Source of the DNA: an uncultured Opitutia bacterium
GTDB lineage: Bacteria; Verrucomicrobiota; Verrucomicrobiia; Opitutales; Opitutaceae
Length of the DNA: 64,000 nt
NCBI GenBank assembly: GCA_903896015.1
Contig: CAITWF010000048.1
Span: 1 to 64,000 of the forward strand
Direction: 5' to 3'
Part shown: one piece after another, positions 1-9,745 of the stretch
Layout: each line of letters starts with the position of its first letter
Position numbering within the stretch: position 1 is the first letter of the stretch
Program-made: the position numbers and the translations under genes
Notes under the pieces: generated by a model
What the model saw: only the letters and a program-made list of their open reading frames with translations
Database searches by the model: none
Told to the model about the DNA's origin: nothing

Positions 1-2
1 CG

Positions 3-1163
3 ACCATGGCGATGGCGGGCTCGCGTTTTTTTGGTTTTGTGATCGGCGGATCGCTGCCGGTTACGCTCGGGGCGAACTGGCTCGCCGGTGCGTGGGATCA
101 AAATGCGGCAATCGCGCGGGCAACGCCGGGCGTGGCGATCGTCGAGCAGGTCGCGTTGCGCTGGCTGCTCGACGTGCTGCGGTTGCCGCCCGTGTGCGCG
201 GGCGCTTTTGTCACCGGCGCGACGGTGGCGAATCTCTGTGCGCTCGCGGCGGCGCGCCACGCGGTCCTCGAACGGGTGGGGTGGAGCGTGGAGGCCGATG
301 GACTTTTTGGTGCTCCGCCCGTCACGGTGATCGTCGGGGCGGAGGCGCATCCGTCGGTCACGAAATCGCTGGGCTTGCTCGGGCTCGGCCGCACGCGCGT
401 CGTGAAAATCCCCGTCGATGGCCAAGGGCGGATGATCGCGGGCCAGCTACCTGCGGTCTCCGGGCCGACGATTATTTGCCTGCAGGCGGGCAACGTGAAC
501 ACCGGCGCCCTCGATCCGGTGGGGGAGATTTGCGGTCGCGTGCGCGGGACCGGGGCGTGGGTACACGTGGATGGGGCGTTTGGACTTTGGGCGGCAGCAG
601 CGCCGTCGCGCGCGACCCTAGTCGCAGGCATGGACCTCGCGGACTCGTGGGCGACCGATGCCCACAAATGGTTGAACGTCCCGTATGATTGCGGGCTCGC
701 GTTCGTCCGCGATTCCCACGCGCTCCAAGCCGCGATGGCGATCACGGCGGAGTATTTGCCGACGCAGAGCGATGTGCGCAACCCGTGCGATTTCACGCCC
801 GAGCTTTCACGGCGGGCGCGCGGGGTGGAGGTGTGGGCGGCGTTGCGCACGCTCGGCCGGGCGGGGGTGGCGGAGTTGATCGAGCGGAATTGCGCGCAGG
901 CGCGGCGTTTCGCGGGAAAGTTGTCCGCAGCGGGTTTCGAAATTTTGAACGACGTTGTTCTCAATCAGGTGCTGGTGGCGTTTGGCGACGCGGAAAAAAC
1001 GAAACGCGTGATCCAGGCGCTGCAGGCCGAAGGCACGTGTTGGGCGGGCGTCACGGTTTGGCAGGGCCGCACGGCGATGCGGATCAGTGTGTCGTCCTGG
1101 GCGACGACCGAGGCCGATGTGGACCGCAGCGTCGAGGCGATCCGCCGGTGCGCTCAACGATGA
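3..1163 (+). CDS. PLP-dependent group II decarboxylase family protein (5' end outside window)
   Basis: The reading frame is open to the window edge, so the N-terminus is missing; the ATG at position 6 is probably an internal Met, since family members usually carry about 80 more residues before the GSRFFGFVIGG stretch. The fold-type I PLP signature is visible: HVDGAFG (the Asp that contacts the pyridine nitrogen) followed by DAHKWLN, where the Lys would form the Schiff base with PLP. This is the group II decarboxylase family (aromatic amino acid, glutamate and related decarboxylases; cytosolic). The substrate cannot be told from the sequence, and some relatives are not decarboxylases of standard amino acids. 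The next gene in the same direction starts about 150 bp downstream and is unrelated in function. Confidence 0.85.
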   Translation, partial: TMAMAGSRFFGFVIGGSLPVTLGANWLAGAWDQNAAIARATPGVAIVEQVALRWLLDVLRLPPVCAGAFVTGATVANLCALAAARHAVLERVGWSVEADGLFGAPPVTVIVGAEAHPSVTKSLGLLGLGRTRVVKIPVDGQGRMIAGQLPAVSGPTIICLQAGNVNTGALDPVGEICGRVRGTGAWVHVDGAFGLWAAAAPSRATLVAGMDLADSWATDAHKWLNVPYDCGLAFVRDSHALQAAMAITAEYLPTQSDVRNPCDFTPELSRRARGVEVWAALRTLGRAGVAELIERNCAQARRFAGKLSAAGFEILNDVVLNQVLVAFGDAEKTKRVIQALQAEGTCWAGVTVWQGRTAMRISVSSWATTEADVDRSVEAIRRCAQR

Positions 1164-1316
1164 GCGCAAATTGACTTACTGTCCGAAGGCATTGCGATTG
1201 GCAGCGCGGGCGAGTGTCCCTTCTCTGTGGCGGTCCATCCATGGACGCGTGCGTTCGTTCACCGAGAAACCCACGTGTTCGCCAACCCCGCTCGCTTCAC
1301 CTCGCACTACCTCACC

Positions 1317-4300
1317 ATGAATATGCCAACCCTGACTACCTCCGGGCCGGCGGGTCGCCGCCTCGCGATTGCACTGCTGGCCCTCTCCGCTCTCAGCCTC
1401 CGCGCTCAACAATCACCGGCCGCTCCTGCCGCCACGATGCCCGCTGATTCCACCGCCGCCGCCAAGCAAAAGGTCGACGTAGCGGCCGCCGTTGCGGCGG
1501 GCGACAAAGAAGTCGTGCAACTCACGCCCTTTGAAGTGAACGATGCGCAGGACAAGGGCTACCTCGCCACGTCCGCCATGTCTGGCACGCGGCTCAATTC
1601 AAAAATCGAGGACCTCGCCGCTTCGCTCTCGGTGGTCACGAAGCAGCAATTACAGGACACCGCTGCGGTCGATATCAACGACGTGTTTCTCTACGAGACG
1701 AACACCGAGGGCACGGCGCAATGGACCAGCTTCTCGATCGATCGCGGTACGGTCAGCGACGACATCCAAGCCAATCCCACCGGTGCCACCCGCATGCGTG
1801 GCATCACGGCCGCAAACACCGCTGTGGATGGATTCACGAGCTCGCTTCCATTTGACTCCTACAACATCGACTCGCTCGAAATTTCACGTGGACCCAACTC
1901 GACCGTCTTCGGCCTCGGCAACAGTGGCGGTGGCGTCAACGTTAACGTGGCCCGCGCCAATCTCAGCCGCAGCATCACCAGCTTCGGCACCCGCGGCGAC
2001 AGCTTCGGCGGCTACCGCGAAAACTTCGACATCAACCGCCCGATTTTCAGAAACAAGTTGGCGGTGCGCGTGCTGGGATTGTATGAGGCGAAGGGCTATG
2101 AGCAGAAGCCGTCCTACGACAAAACGCGCCGCATGGAGTTTGCCCTGACCGCGCGCCCTTTCAAGGGCACGACGATCCGCGCCAGCTTCGAGTCCTACCG
2201 CGAGGCCTACGATCGGCCTAACTCCACCACGCCGCGTGACGGTATCAGCGACTGGATTACCGACGGCAAACCCGTCTACAACCCCCTCACTCGTTCGGTG
2301 CGCTTCCTCGACGGCAAGACGGCCCCGATTAATAACATTGTTACGGTGGCCAACGAAACCGCCCTGCTACCTTACGCGATCGCGCCGACAAACACGGCCT
2401 TCACGCAATCGCCGAGCATGTATATCCAGAACGGCCAGATCGTGCTCAATGAAATCAACGCCATGCCGACTTCCACAGGCACGGGCCCGACCAGCGTTGA
2501 CGCCACGACGGCACTTCCCGGCCTGCACCTGCTCACCAGCAATACCTTTTATAACACGTACACCGCCAAATACCCGCTCTACGTGACCAGTGGCATCACG
2601 AACAAATCGATTTACGACTGGACCTCCGTGAATATCACCGCGCCGAACTACGGCGCGAGGAAAGGCGAGACCTCCAACGTCAGTCTCGAGCAGGTATTTC
2701 TCAACAGCCCGCGGCAAACGCTCGTGCTGCAAGCCGCGTGGCAGAAGGAGCGCATCTTCGATAACAACCGCTCATTCCTCGGTTCCTACGGCAACAACGG
2801 CGGCAAGCTCGAAGTCGACATCGACATCAACGAGTTCCTCCTCGATGGCACACCCAATCCCTACTATCTCCAGCCCTACCTCGGTTACCCGCGGCCGGGC
2901 TACAGCAAGAGCATGAGCGCAAGTGACAAGTACCGGGCTCAGCTCGCCTACCAACTTAACCTGACGCGTGAGAAGGGCTGGCTCAAATATCTCGGGCACC
3001 ACAGTTTCTCCGGTTACGCGGAGTATCAGTCGATCCACACGTTCAAGCCGGGATACACGGACACCTTGTCCTCAGATGAATCGTGGATTTCGACGAACGG
3101 CGTTTCCGCCAGCCGCAACGCCAATGGTTACCGTCCCTACGTCCATTATCTCGTCGGCGACAACCAGGGTTATAACGTCGACTACGGTCCGCAAGGCATC
3201 ACCGCGCCCCCCTACAGCACCACGCTCCGTTACTATAACGGCGTCACCAAGCAGTGGGTCAACGAGCCGGTCGACTACGCCGAATATTATTTCGCGAATC
3301 GCCCCAACCGTCGGCTGCTGAGCACCATTGGCGGCACGTGGCAGGGTTTTTTCCTCCAGGACCGCATCATCCCGACCTTCGGTCTGCGCAAGGACTACAA
3401 CCGCACGCGTGATGCCAATAGTGCCATCAATCCCACGACGGCGACCGACGGCTTCTACATCCCGCCCGACCCGAAGCTCTACGGCGCTTACGACTGGGTG
3501 CAAAATCGCGGCAAGACCACGTCGAAGGGCGTCGTCGTGAAGCCCCTGAGCTGGGTTCACCTACTCTACAACCAATCCAACAGTTTCAGCCCGGGTGCGC
3601 TAGCCTACGACATTTATGGCCAGCCGCTGAATGACCCGAAGGGCCAGACGAAGGACTACGGCTTCCAGTTTATTTTGTTGGGAGGCCGCCTCTCCATCCG
3701 CGCTCAGCAATACGAAACCGTGGACAGCGGCCGCGGCGACAGCACCGTCAACACCTACATCCAGCGTACCCTGCGCATGGACGGCGGCCCGAGCGCCCCG
3801 ACGCAGTATCCCCAGACTGTCAGTGACCCCAATCTCACTGCCTGGTATGGCAGCGAACTCGCACTGAAGAACCCGACGTGGACGGTTGATCAAGTGATCG
3901 CTCAAACGATCAAGGATACGGGCGCCGATCCCGTGTTCATTGCCGGTCACTACGGCAAGACCCACGGTGATCACAGCGATCAAGTCTCGCGCGGCAAGGA
4001 GATCGAAATTTCCTTCAACCCCACCAGCTACTGGACGGTGAAGACGACGGCCACTCAGACCCTCGCGTTTAACGGCAGGCTGGCGGCGGAGGTGCAGCAA
4101 TACATCGACTCGCGCATGCCGACCTGGACAACGATCAAAGGTCCTTTCTCGGGGACCCTCTGGTGGACCAACACCCAGAACTCCTCCACCAGTCCGCAGA
4201 CCTTCTACACCGCCAATGTTCTTGCGCCCTTGAGTTTGATTGTTGCCACGCAGGGCAAGCAGAAGACCCAGACCCGCGAGTATCGCTTCAACGTCCTCAG

Positions 4301-4670
4301 CAACGTCCGGCTCTCCGGCCTCACGGAAAATCGCTGGCTGAAAAACGTCAGTGTCGGTGGCGCTGTCCGCTGGGAGGGCAAAGCTTCCGTCGGCTATTTT
4401 GGCGGCGCTCCCGATCCGGACGGTATCGTGCGCACCTATGACGCGAACCGCCCGATCTGGGACAAAGCCCGCTACTACGTCGATCTCAACACCAGCTACA
4501 ATCTTCGGATGTTCAAAGACAAGATTCGCGCCCGCATTCAGCTCAACGTGCGAAACGTCTTCGAAAACGGACGCCTTCAGCCGGTCGCTTACAATCCGGA
4601 TGGCACCCCGTTTGCCTTCCGCATCATCGACCCGCGGCAGTTCATCCTCTCCGCGAATTTCGATCTCTGA
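1317..4670 (+). CDS. TonB-dependent outer-membrane receptor
   Basis: This is a 1117-residue protein. I place the start at 1317 because the next residues form a signal peptide (a basic GRR stretch, then LAIALLALSALSLRAQ); upstream in-frame codons do not look coding. After the signal comes a low-complexity Ala/Lys stretch, then VVQLTPFEVNDAQ, a TonB-box-like segment typical of Opitutaceae receptors, then a plug domain (roughly residues 75-240, with RGPNSTVFGLGNSGGGVN) and a long beta-barrel ending in SANFDL. Family knowledge: such receptors import large substrates across the outer membrane using TonB energy; in this group many serve glycan oligosaccharides, but the substrate here is unknown. 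A rho-independent terminator follows the stop codon. No STN or carboxypeptidase-like extension is present, unlike the second receptor in this window. Confidence 0.9.
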   Translation: MNMPTLTTSGPAGRRLAIALLALSALSLRAQQSPAAPAATMPADSTAAAKQKVDVAAAVAAGDKEVVQLTPFEVNDAQDKGYLATSAMSGTRLNSKIEDLAASLSVVTKQQLQDTAAVDINDVFLYETNTEGTAQWTSFSIDRGTVSDDIQANPTGATRMRGITAANTAVDGFTSSLPFDSYNIDSLEISRGPNSTVFGLGNSGGGVNVNVARANLSRSITSFGTRGDSFGGYRENFDINRPIFRNKLAVRVLGLYEAKGYEQKPSYDKTRRMEFALTARPFKGTTIRASFESYREAYDRPNSTTPRDGISDWITDGKPVYNPLTRSVRFLDGKTAPINNIVTVANETALLPYAIAPTNTAFTQSPSMYIQNGQIVLNEINAMPTSTGTGPTSVDATTALPGLHLLTSNTFYNTYTAKYPLYVTSGITNKSIYDWTSVNITAPNYGARKGETSNVSLEQVFLNSPRQTLVLQAAWQKERIFDNNRSFLGSYGNNGGKLEVDIDINEFLLDGTPNPYYLQPYLGYPRPGYSKSMSASDKYRAQLAYQLNLTREKGWLKYLGHHSFSGYAEYQSIHTFKPGYTDTLSSDESWISTNGVSASRNANGYRPYVHYLVGDNQGYNVDYGPQGITAPPYSTTLRYYNGVTKQWVNEPVDYAEYYFANRPNRRLLSTIGGTWQGFFLQDRIIPTFGLRKDYNRTRDANSAINPTTATDGFYIPPDPKLYGAYDWVQNRGKTTSKGVVVKPLSWVHLLYNQSNSFSPGALAYDIYGQPLNDPKGQTKDYGFQFILLGGRLSIRAQQYETVDSGRGDSTVNTYIQRTLRMDGGPSAPTQYPQTVSDPNLTAWYGSELALKNPTWTVDQVIAQTIKDTGADPVFIAGHYGKTHGDHSDQVSRGKEIEISFNPTSYWTVKTTATQTLAFNGRLAAEVQQYIDSRMPTWTTIKGPFSGTLWWTNTQNSSTSPQTFYTANVLAPLSLIVATQGKQKTQTREYRFNVLSNVRLSGLTENRWLKNVSVGGAVRWEGKASVGYFGGAPDPDGIVRTYDANRPIWDKARYYVDLNTSYNLRMFKDKIRARIQLNVRNVFENGRLQPVAYNPDGTPFAFRIIDPRQFILSANFDL

Positions 4671-4695
4671 TCGGTTTGCCGCGCGGCTCACTTCG

Positions 4696-4728
4696 ACTCC
4701 CCGACACTCCGGTGCCGGGGAGTTTTTT
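4696..4728 (+). terminator. Rho-independent terminator of the TonB receptor gene
   Basis: A perfect 8-bp stem, ACTCCCCG (4696-4703) pairing with CGGGGAGT (4716-4723), has a 12-nt loop and runs into six T residues at 4723-4728. It lies 26 bp after the receptor stop codon. The minus strand lacks a T-tract, so it should act on plus-strand transcripts only. Confidence 0.85.
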
Positions 4729-4760
4729 ATTTGCGATGGACCAGGCGGTCGCGCCGTTCG

Positions 4761-6758
4761 TCACCGCGATTCGTGCGAGGAAGGCGCAAGCGATTCGAGT
4801 GCGCGCCGCACGCGCCCGTTTCCCGGATCGAGCTGAAGCGCCCTTTGATAGTGCGCGATGGCATCTGCTTTCCGGCCCTGCGCGACCAAAGCACTGCCGA
4901 GGAACTCGTGGGCTTGCGACGAATCGGGTGCGAGTCGCACGGCGTCCGCCAAGTGGATCTCTGCTTCCGGCCACCGTTTAAGATACAGCAACGCAGTGCC
5001 GAGGTCCCGCTGCGCCTTGGCGGACGGATCCAACCGCAGGGCGACTTCATAGTGACTCAGGGCTTCGGCACTTTGGCCGGCAAGGAGCAGGGCGGAGCCC
5101 AAGCTCGTGTGCGCCGCGGCGTAGTGCGGATCGAGTTGGAGCACGCGGGTAAATTGCCCGATCGCTTCAGGCAGTCGATTGGTCTGCAGGTAGACGGCAC
5201 CCAAGTTGAAGCGGGCCGCGACCAGACCGGCATCGAGACGCAGTGCGTCCAGGTAGCGTTGCGCCGCCTCGTCATTCCGGCCGAGGGTGCGCAGGACGTT
5301 GCCGGAATTGACCAGAAGATCGGTGTGGATGCTGCGGTCACCTCGCGCGAGTGCCGGCCGATCCAGACGCATCGCCTCGTCGTAGCGTGCGAGTGCTTCA
5401 TCGAACCGGCCTTCGGCGGCCAGCGCATCGGCGAGATAGCACTGGGCGCGGGCGTTCGCCGGACGCTTCGCTACGGTGTCGGCCCAGAGCGAAGTGGCGC
5501 TGCGAAAGTCCTCGTTTCGCTTCACCGTGCCGGCCACGAGAGCCAGCACCGCCGTCGCGAAAACGAACCAGCAGCCACGCCGCCACGCGGAATAGACGCT
5601 GACAACAACGAGCGCGACGATCGCTGCGAGCGGAAGATACATCCGGTGTTCGGCCATCGGCTGCACCGGAATCGGCACGAAGCTCGAACTCGGCGCAAGG
5701 ATCGCGAAGAACCAAACGCCAAGAAACGCGACAACCGGCCGGCGCCGCCACGACATTACGACGCCTCCCAGCGCCGCCGTTATCAGCACGGCGAAAGGCA
5801 ACGCGTCTGCCAGATTCACGATCGCCTCCGTGCCATAATCGAAAACGAGCGGCTGCGGCCACCAAGCGAGCCGGAGATACAGTGTGATGGCCCGAGTCTG
5901 TGTGAGAGCGTAGGTCCAGATCGAATCGCCCAAGCCCAACCCCGCCGTGCCGCCGCGGTTCTCGGCTCCGAGCACGAGCCAGATTAGCAGAACCCACGTG
6001 AGGCCGAGGCCTGCGTAAAAATATTTCCGCTTTGACCACGCCGCCCGCCATGAACCGGCGACAAACGTGCGGTCGTAGAGCAACACGATAACGGGCGCCG
6101 AAACCATCACCTCCTTCGTCGCCATGCCGGCAAGGCAGGAGGTAATGGAAAGGCCGAGCCACGCTTGGCGCGCGAAACCCTTTTCCGCTGCGCCGCGAAT
6201 GAAACCATACAACGTCACCAGATAAAATAGCCCCATCAGGGACTCCGTGCGCTGGATCACGTAGGTGACCGATTCCGTCAGCAGCGGATGCACCGCCCAG
6301 AGCAGGGCCACTGCGAGGGCTAGCGGCGTAGCCGCCGAGCCGAACCGATCGCGCAGCGTTGGTTGCAACAGGGTCCGCCGCGCGATGCCGAAGAGTACCA
6401 GCGCACCAAGGATGTGGACCGTCAGATTGAAAACGTGGTAGCCGCGCACGGCGGTGCCGCCGATCGCGTAGTTGACCGCCAATGAGAGGTTCACCAGCGG
6501 GCGCCCGCCCACGGTCTGCCCGTTTTCCCGGGGCGGTGACAACACGTCGCCCAGATGCGAGAGCTGCCGGACGGTGGGATTACCGGGGATGGCCGGGCCG
6601 TCGTCGAACACAAACGGCCCGGAAAAACTATTGTGGTAGGCGATCAGAATTGCGCTCACGAGGCACAGGACCGCTAGGGCGATCGCTCCGCGCGAACGGA
6701 TAAAGTGAGGCCGATCTCCTGGGCGTGGAGCGTCCACCGCGTTGGATGAAATCGGCAT
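4761..6758 (-). CDS. Multi-pass membrane protein with C-terminal TPR repeats (TMTC/GT-C-like)
   Basis: This 665-residue protein has a hydrophobic N-terminal two-thirds (about 9-11 membrane segments starting at LAVLCLVSAILIAY) followed by about seven tetratricopeptide repeats from residue ~415 to the C-terminus. The first periplasmic loop holds FVFDD, an acidic pair where GT-C fold glycosyltransferases carry catalytic or metal-binding acids, and EHRMYLPLAA sits near the end of the membrane part. This architecture matches eukaryotic TMTC O-mannosyltransferases and many uncharacterised bacterial proteins; transferase activity is inference. It is a clear paralog of the protein at 55863-57752 (shared SGPFVFDD, ESVTYVIQR.ESLMGLFYL and ATKEVMVSAP/GTKEVMVSAP stretches) and more distantly of 53669-55831. 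It is convergent with the TonB receptor. Confidence 0.75.
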   Translation of the reverse strand: MPISSNAVDAPRPGDRPHFIRSRGAIALAVLCLVSAILIAYHNSFSGPFVFDDGPAIPGNPTVRQLSHLGDVLSPPRENGQTVGGRPLVNLSLAVNYAIGGTAVRGYHVFNLTVHILGALVLFGIARRTLLQPTLRDRFGSAATPLALAVALLWAVHPLLTESVTYVIQRTESLMGLFYLVTLYGFIRGAAEKGFARQAWLGLSITSCLAGMATKEVMVSAPVIVLLYDRTFVAGSWRAAWSKRKYFYAGLGLTWVLLIWLVLGAENRGGTAGLGLGDSIWTYALTQTRAITLYLRLAWWPQPLVFDYGTEAIVNLADALPFAVLITAALGGVVMSWRRRPVVAFLGVWFFAILAPSSSFVPIPVQPMAEHRMYLPLAAIVALVVVSVYSAWRRGCWFVFATAVLALVAGTVKRNEDFRSATSLWADTVAKRPANARAQCYLADALAAEGRFDEALARYDEAMRLDRPALARGDRSIHTDLLVNSGNVLRTLGRNDEAAQRYLDALRLDAGLVAARFNLGAVYLQTNRLPEAIGQFTRVLQLDPHYAAAHTSLGSALLLAGQSAEALSHYEVALRLDPSAKAQRDLGTALLYLKRWPEAEIHLADAVRLAPDSSQAHEFLGSALVAQGRKADAIAHYQRALQLDPGNGRVRRALESLAPSSHESR

Positions 6759-6952
6759 CGGCTCAATTTCCCAACGTCGCCCTCGGCTGCAAGAACTCTC
6801 TCGGTGGGAATCACGGTGCGGTTCACCATTGAGTGCGGCGCGAGTTGCTCTGACTGTCAGCTCAGACCGCGCCGCAACGTCGGAGCTACCCCCTCGTCAG
6901 TCTCCGCAGCCGGCGGGCCGCCGGCGTTTATCCTTCAACCCCGATTGCATTT

Positions 6953-9721
6953 ATGAAGCTCCCTATCGTTCGCTCATTGGTTACCGCCGGGCTGCTCCTC
7001 ATTGCGTCCGACGCCACCGCAGCCGAAGTGCCGGTGCGTTGGCTTGAGAGTGCGCCGGCTCTCGACACCGGCGTGAGTTTCGGTGTGCCTTGGTCACCGG
7101 GAGTGATGCCGAAGAGTCGGGCCGTCGTCCTGACGAGCGCCGACGGAAAATCGCTGCCCGCGCAGACGTGGCCTCTGGCCTACTGGCCGGATGGATCGGT
7201 GAAGTGGACGGGCGTGGCGACGGTCGTCTCGGGCGGGGCGGCGGGGCCGTTTCAACTTCTTCCGGGGGAAGCGCCGTCCTTCGACGGCCCGAAAGTGCGC
7301 GTGCGCAAGAGCGACACGACCGTCGAGGTCGACACGGGAAAATTAAAATGCCGCGTCGGCTTGTGGGGCGCCAACGTAATCGAATCGCTCATCGTGGACG
7401 GCCGCGAGGTCGCGCGACAGGGCCGGCTCGTGTGTCTCGACCAAAATGCGCTCGATGACGATTCGGCCGAAACGCCGCGCCGCGAAAAATTTTCCAGTAA
7501 AGTAACGAAAGTGACGGTCGAGCAGTCGGGGCCCGTGCGGGCCGTGCTGAAAATCGAAGGCGTGCACAAAGCGACCGTGGGTCCCCGCGAGTGGCTGCCG
7601 TTTACGGTGCGGCTTTATTTTTACGCGGGCCAGGAAAACGTGCGGATGGTGCACACTGTTGTCTTCGACGGCGACGAGCAGAAGGACTTTATTCGCGGAC
7701 TCGGGGTCGAATTTGCGGTGCCGTTGCGCGAGGAGATTCAAAACCGACATGTGCGTTTTTCCGGCGAAAACGCCGGTCTCTGGGCCGAGCCGATCCAGCC
7801 GATGGTCGGGCGCGGCGGACGCGGCGTGATGAATCCCGACGGCGGCGGTGACGTCTACCCCGATCAACTCGCGGGCAAGCGCGTGCCGAATCGCGCGAGC
7901 TATAATCCGCAGGGCCAGAGTCTCCTCGCGGATTGGGCGGTGTGGGATTCCTACAAGCTCGTTCAACCCAACGCCGACGGCTTTTCGATCGTGAAGCGCA
8001 CTAATCCCCAGAGCGCATGGATTGCGTGTGGGGCGGGGAAGCGCTCGTCGGGATTGGCATTTGTCGGCGACGTGAGCGGCGGACTCGGCGTGTCGCTGAA
8101 AAATTTCTGGCAGTCGCACCCGGCCTCGCTCGAGGTGTTGAACGCGAGCAGCAATGAGGCGACGTTGCGCGTATGGTTGTGGTCGCCCGACGCGGGGCCG
8201 ATGGACATGCGACACTACGACACGCGCGCGCATGGACTCGACGCGGTTTATGAGGACGTGCAGCCGGGCCTCAGCACGCCGCTGGGAGTCGCGCGCACGA
8301 GCGAACTCACCCTCATCCCGACGGCCGGCGTTCCATCGCGCACCGATACCGCGAAGCTTGCGCTACTCGGCGCGCAACCGCCCGTGCTCGTGAGCACGCC
8401 GGAGTATTTGCACAGCGTGCGCGCGCTCGGCATCTGGAGTCTCCCCGATCGCGGCACGCCCTTCAAACGCGCGGTCGAGGATGAGTTGGAGTCGACGCTC
8501 ACGTTTTACCTGAAGCAGCCGGAGGAGCAGCACTGGTATGGTTTTTGGGATTTTGGCGACGTGATGCACAGCTATGATGCCGACCGTCATGTATGGCGCT
8601 ACGACCTCGGCGGCATGGCATGGGACAACACCGAGCTCGGCACTGACATGTGGCTGTGGGAAAGTTTTCTGCGGACGGGGCGCGCGGACATTTTCCGCAT
8701 GGCGGAGGCGATGACGCGGCATACGAGCGAGGTCGACACCTATCATCTCGGCTTCCTCGCGGGACTGGGGTCGCGGCACAACGTCCGCCACTGGGGCTGC
8801 GGTGCGAAGGAAGCGCGTATCAGCCAAGCCGGCATGCGGCGCTATTTCTACTACCTCACGACGGATGAGCGTACCGGCGACATCATGCACGAGGTCGCCA
8901 ACGTCGACTACAAGGCGCTCGAGTTCGATTCGATGCGGCTCGCTCAGCCGATCACCGAGGCGGAAAAAAAATACCCGGCCCGCGTGCGCGCGGGCCCGGA
9001 CTGGCTGGCGTTTGTCGGCAACTGGATGACGGAGTGGGAGCGCACCGGCGACACGAGGTGGCGCGACAAGATTGTCGCCGGTGTAGAGTCTTTCAAAGCG
9101 ATGCCGTATTGGCTGCGCTCGGGAAAAAATCTTGTCTACGGCTACGATCCGAAGACGGGCAAACTCTATCAAGTTTCCGATCAACCGGGCGCCTACAATC
9201 TCGCCACGATTCAGGGCGGCGCGCAGGTCGTGTTTGAGCTGAACGAATTTTTCGATAACGCCGACTGGCAGAAAATGTGGCTGCAGTATTGTCGCCTCGG
9301 TGCCGCGCCCGCCGACGTGTTGAAAAAAGATCAAGGGACGGGGATTGAAGGGGCAGACGCGAGTTATGTCGGCGAACTCGGTGGCTTCGGGCAGGGGGCA
9401 CCGCGGCTGGCGGCCTATGCCTACTTCAAGACTAAGAATCCCGCTTACGCGAAGCGCGCCGTCGCCGCGATTGTTGGTCGCGGCGGGCCGGTGGTGCCTA
9501 CGCGCGTCGAGGGTCCGCTGGTGTTGAATCCGATCGACGAGGCTGCGCGCGTCGGCACGAACGGTGCGGCGCAGTCCGGCCTTACCGCGATAGAGGTGCT
9601 GGAGCTATGCGCCGATGCGCTGCCTAACGATGTGCCGCCGCGCGAGTCGAATTCTGGCCCGGGTGGGCGGGGCCGTGGCGGTCGCGGACAGCGCGGTCCG
9701 GACGCCAACACTAAGCAGTGA
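6953..9721 (+). CDS. PcRGLX/YetA-like exported protein, candidate exo-rhamnogalacturonan lyase
   Basis: This is a 922-residue exported protein; residues 1-24 (MKLPIVRSLVTAGLLLIASD.. TAA) form a signal peptide. The opening mature segment, with VSFGVPWSPGVMPK and LAYWPDGSVKWTG, and the long central part with YGFWDFGDVMHSY and W.CGAKEARISQAGMRRY resemble the three-domain PcRGLX/YetA family (polysaccharide lyase family 26-like): N-terminal beta domain, alpha/alpha-barrel and C-terminal beta domain. The characterised fungal member cleaves rhamnogalacturonan from an end, and the length fits (YetA is about 850 residues). The Gly/Arg-rich tail (about residues 898-922) is likely disordered. Substrate is inferred from the family only, and assignment rests on recalled motifs. 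Nothing adjacent belongs to a pectin pathway, so it may act alone or serve the nearby TonB receptor. Confidence 0.65.
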   Translation: MKLPIVRSLVTAGLLLIASDATAAEVPVRWLESAPALDTGVSFGVPWSPGVMPKSRAVVLTSADGKSLPAQTWPLAYWPDGSVKWTGVATVVSGGAAGPFQLLPGEAPSFDGPKVRVRKSDTTVEVDTGKLKCRVGLWGANVIESLIVDGREVARQGRLVCLDQNALDDDSAETPRREKFSSKVTKVTVEQSGPVRAVLKIEGVHKATVGPREWLPFTVRLYFYAGQENVRMVHTVVFDGDEQKDFIRGLGVEFAVPLREEIQNRHVRFSGENAGLWAEPIQPMVGRGGRGVMNPDGGGDVYPDQLAGKRVPNRASYNPQGQSLLADWAVWDSYKLVQPNADGFSIVKRTNPQSAWIACGAGKRSSGLAFVGDVSGGLGVSLKNFWQSHPASLEVLNASSNEATLRVWLWSPDAGPMDMRHYDTRAHGLDAVYEDVQPGLSTPLGVARTSELTLIPTAGVPSRTDTAKLALLGAQPPVLVSTPEYLHSVRALGIWSLPDRGTPFKRAVEDELESTLTFYLKQPEEQHWYGFWDFGDVMHSYDADRHVWRYDLGGMAWDNTELGTDMWLWESFLRTGRADIFRMAEAMTRHTSEVDTYHLGFLAGLGSRHNVRHWGCGAKEARISQAGMRRYFYYLTTDERTGDIMHEVANVDYKALEFDSMRLAQPITEAEKKYPARVRAGPDWLAFVGNWMTEWERTGDTRWRDKIVAGVESFKAMPYWLRSGKNLVYGYDPKTGKLYQVSDQPGAYNLATIQGGAQVVFELNEFFDNADWQKMWLQYCRLGAAPADVLKKDQGTGIEGADASYVGELGGFGQGAPRLAAYAYFKTKNPAYAKRAVAAIVGRGGPVVPTRVEGPLVLNPIDEAARVGTNGAAQSGLTAIEVLELCADALPNDVPPRESNSGPGGRGRGGRGQRGPDANTKQ

Positions 9722-9745
9722 CCGCCCGCCGCGAGAGGATGGCGG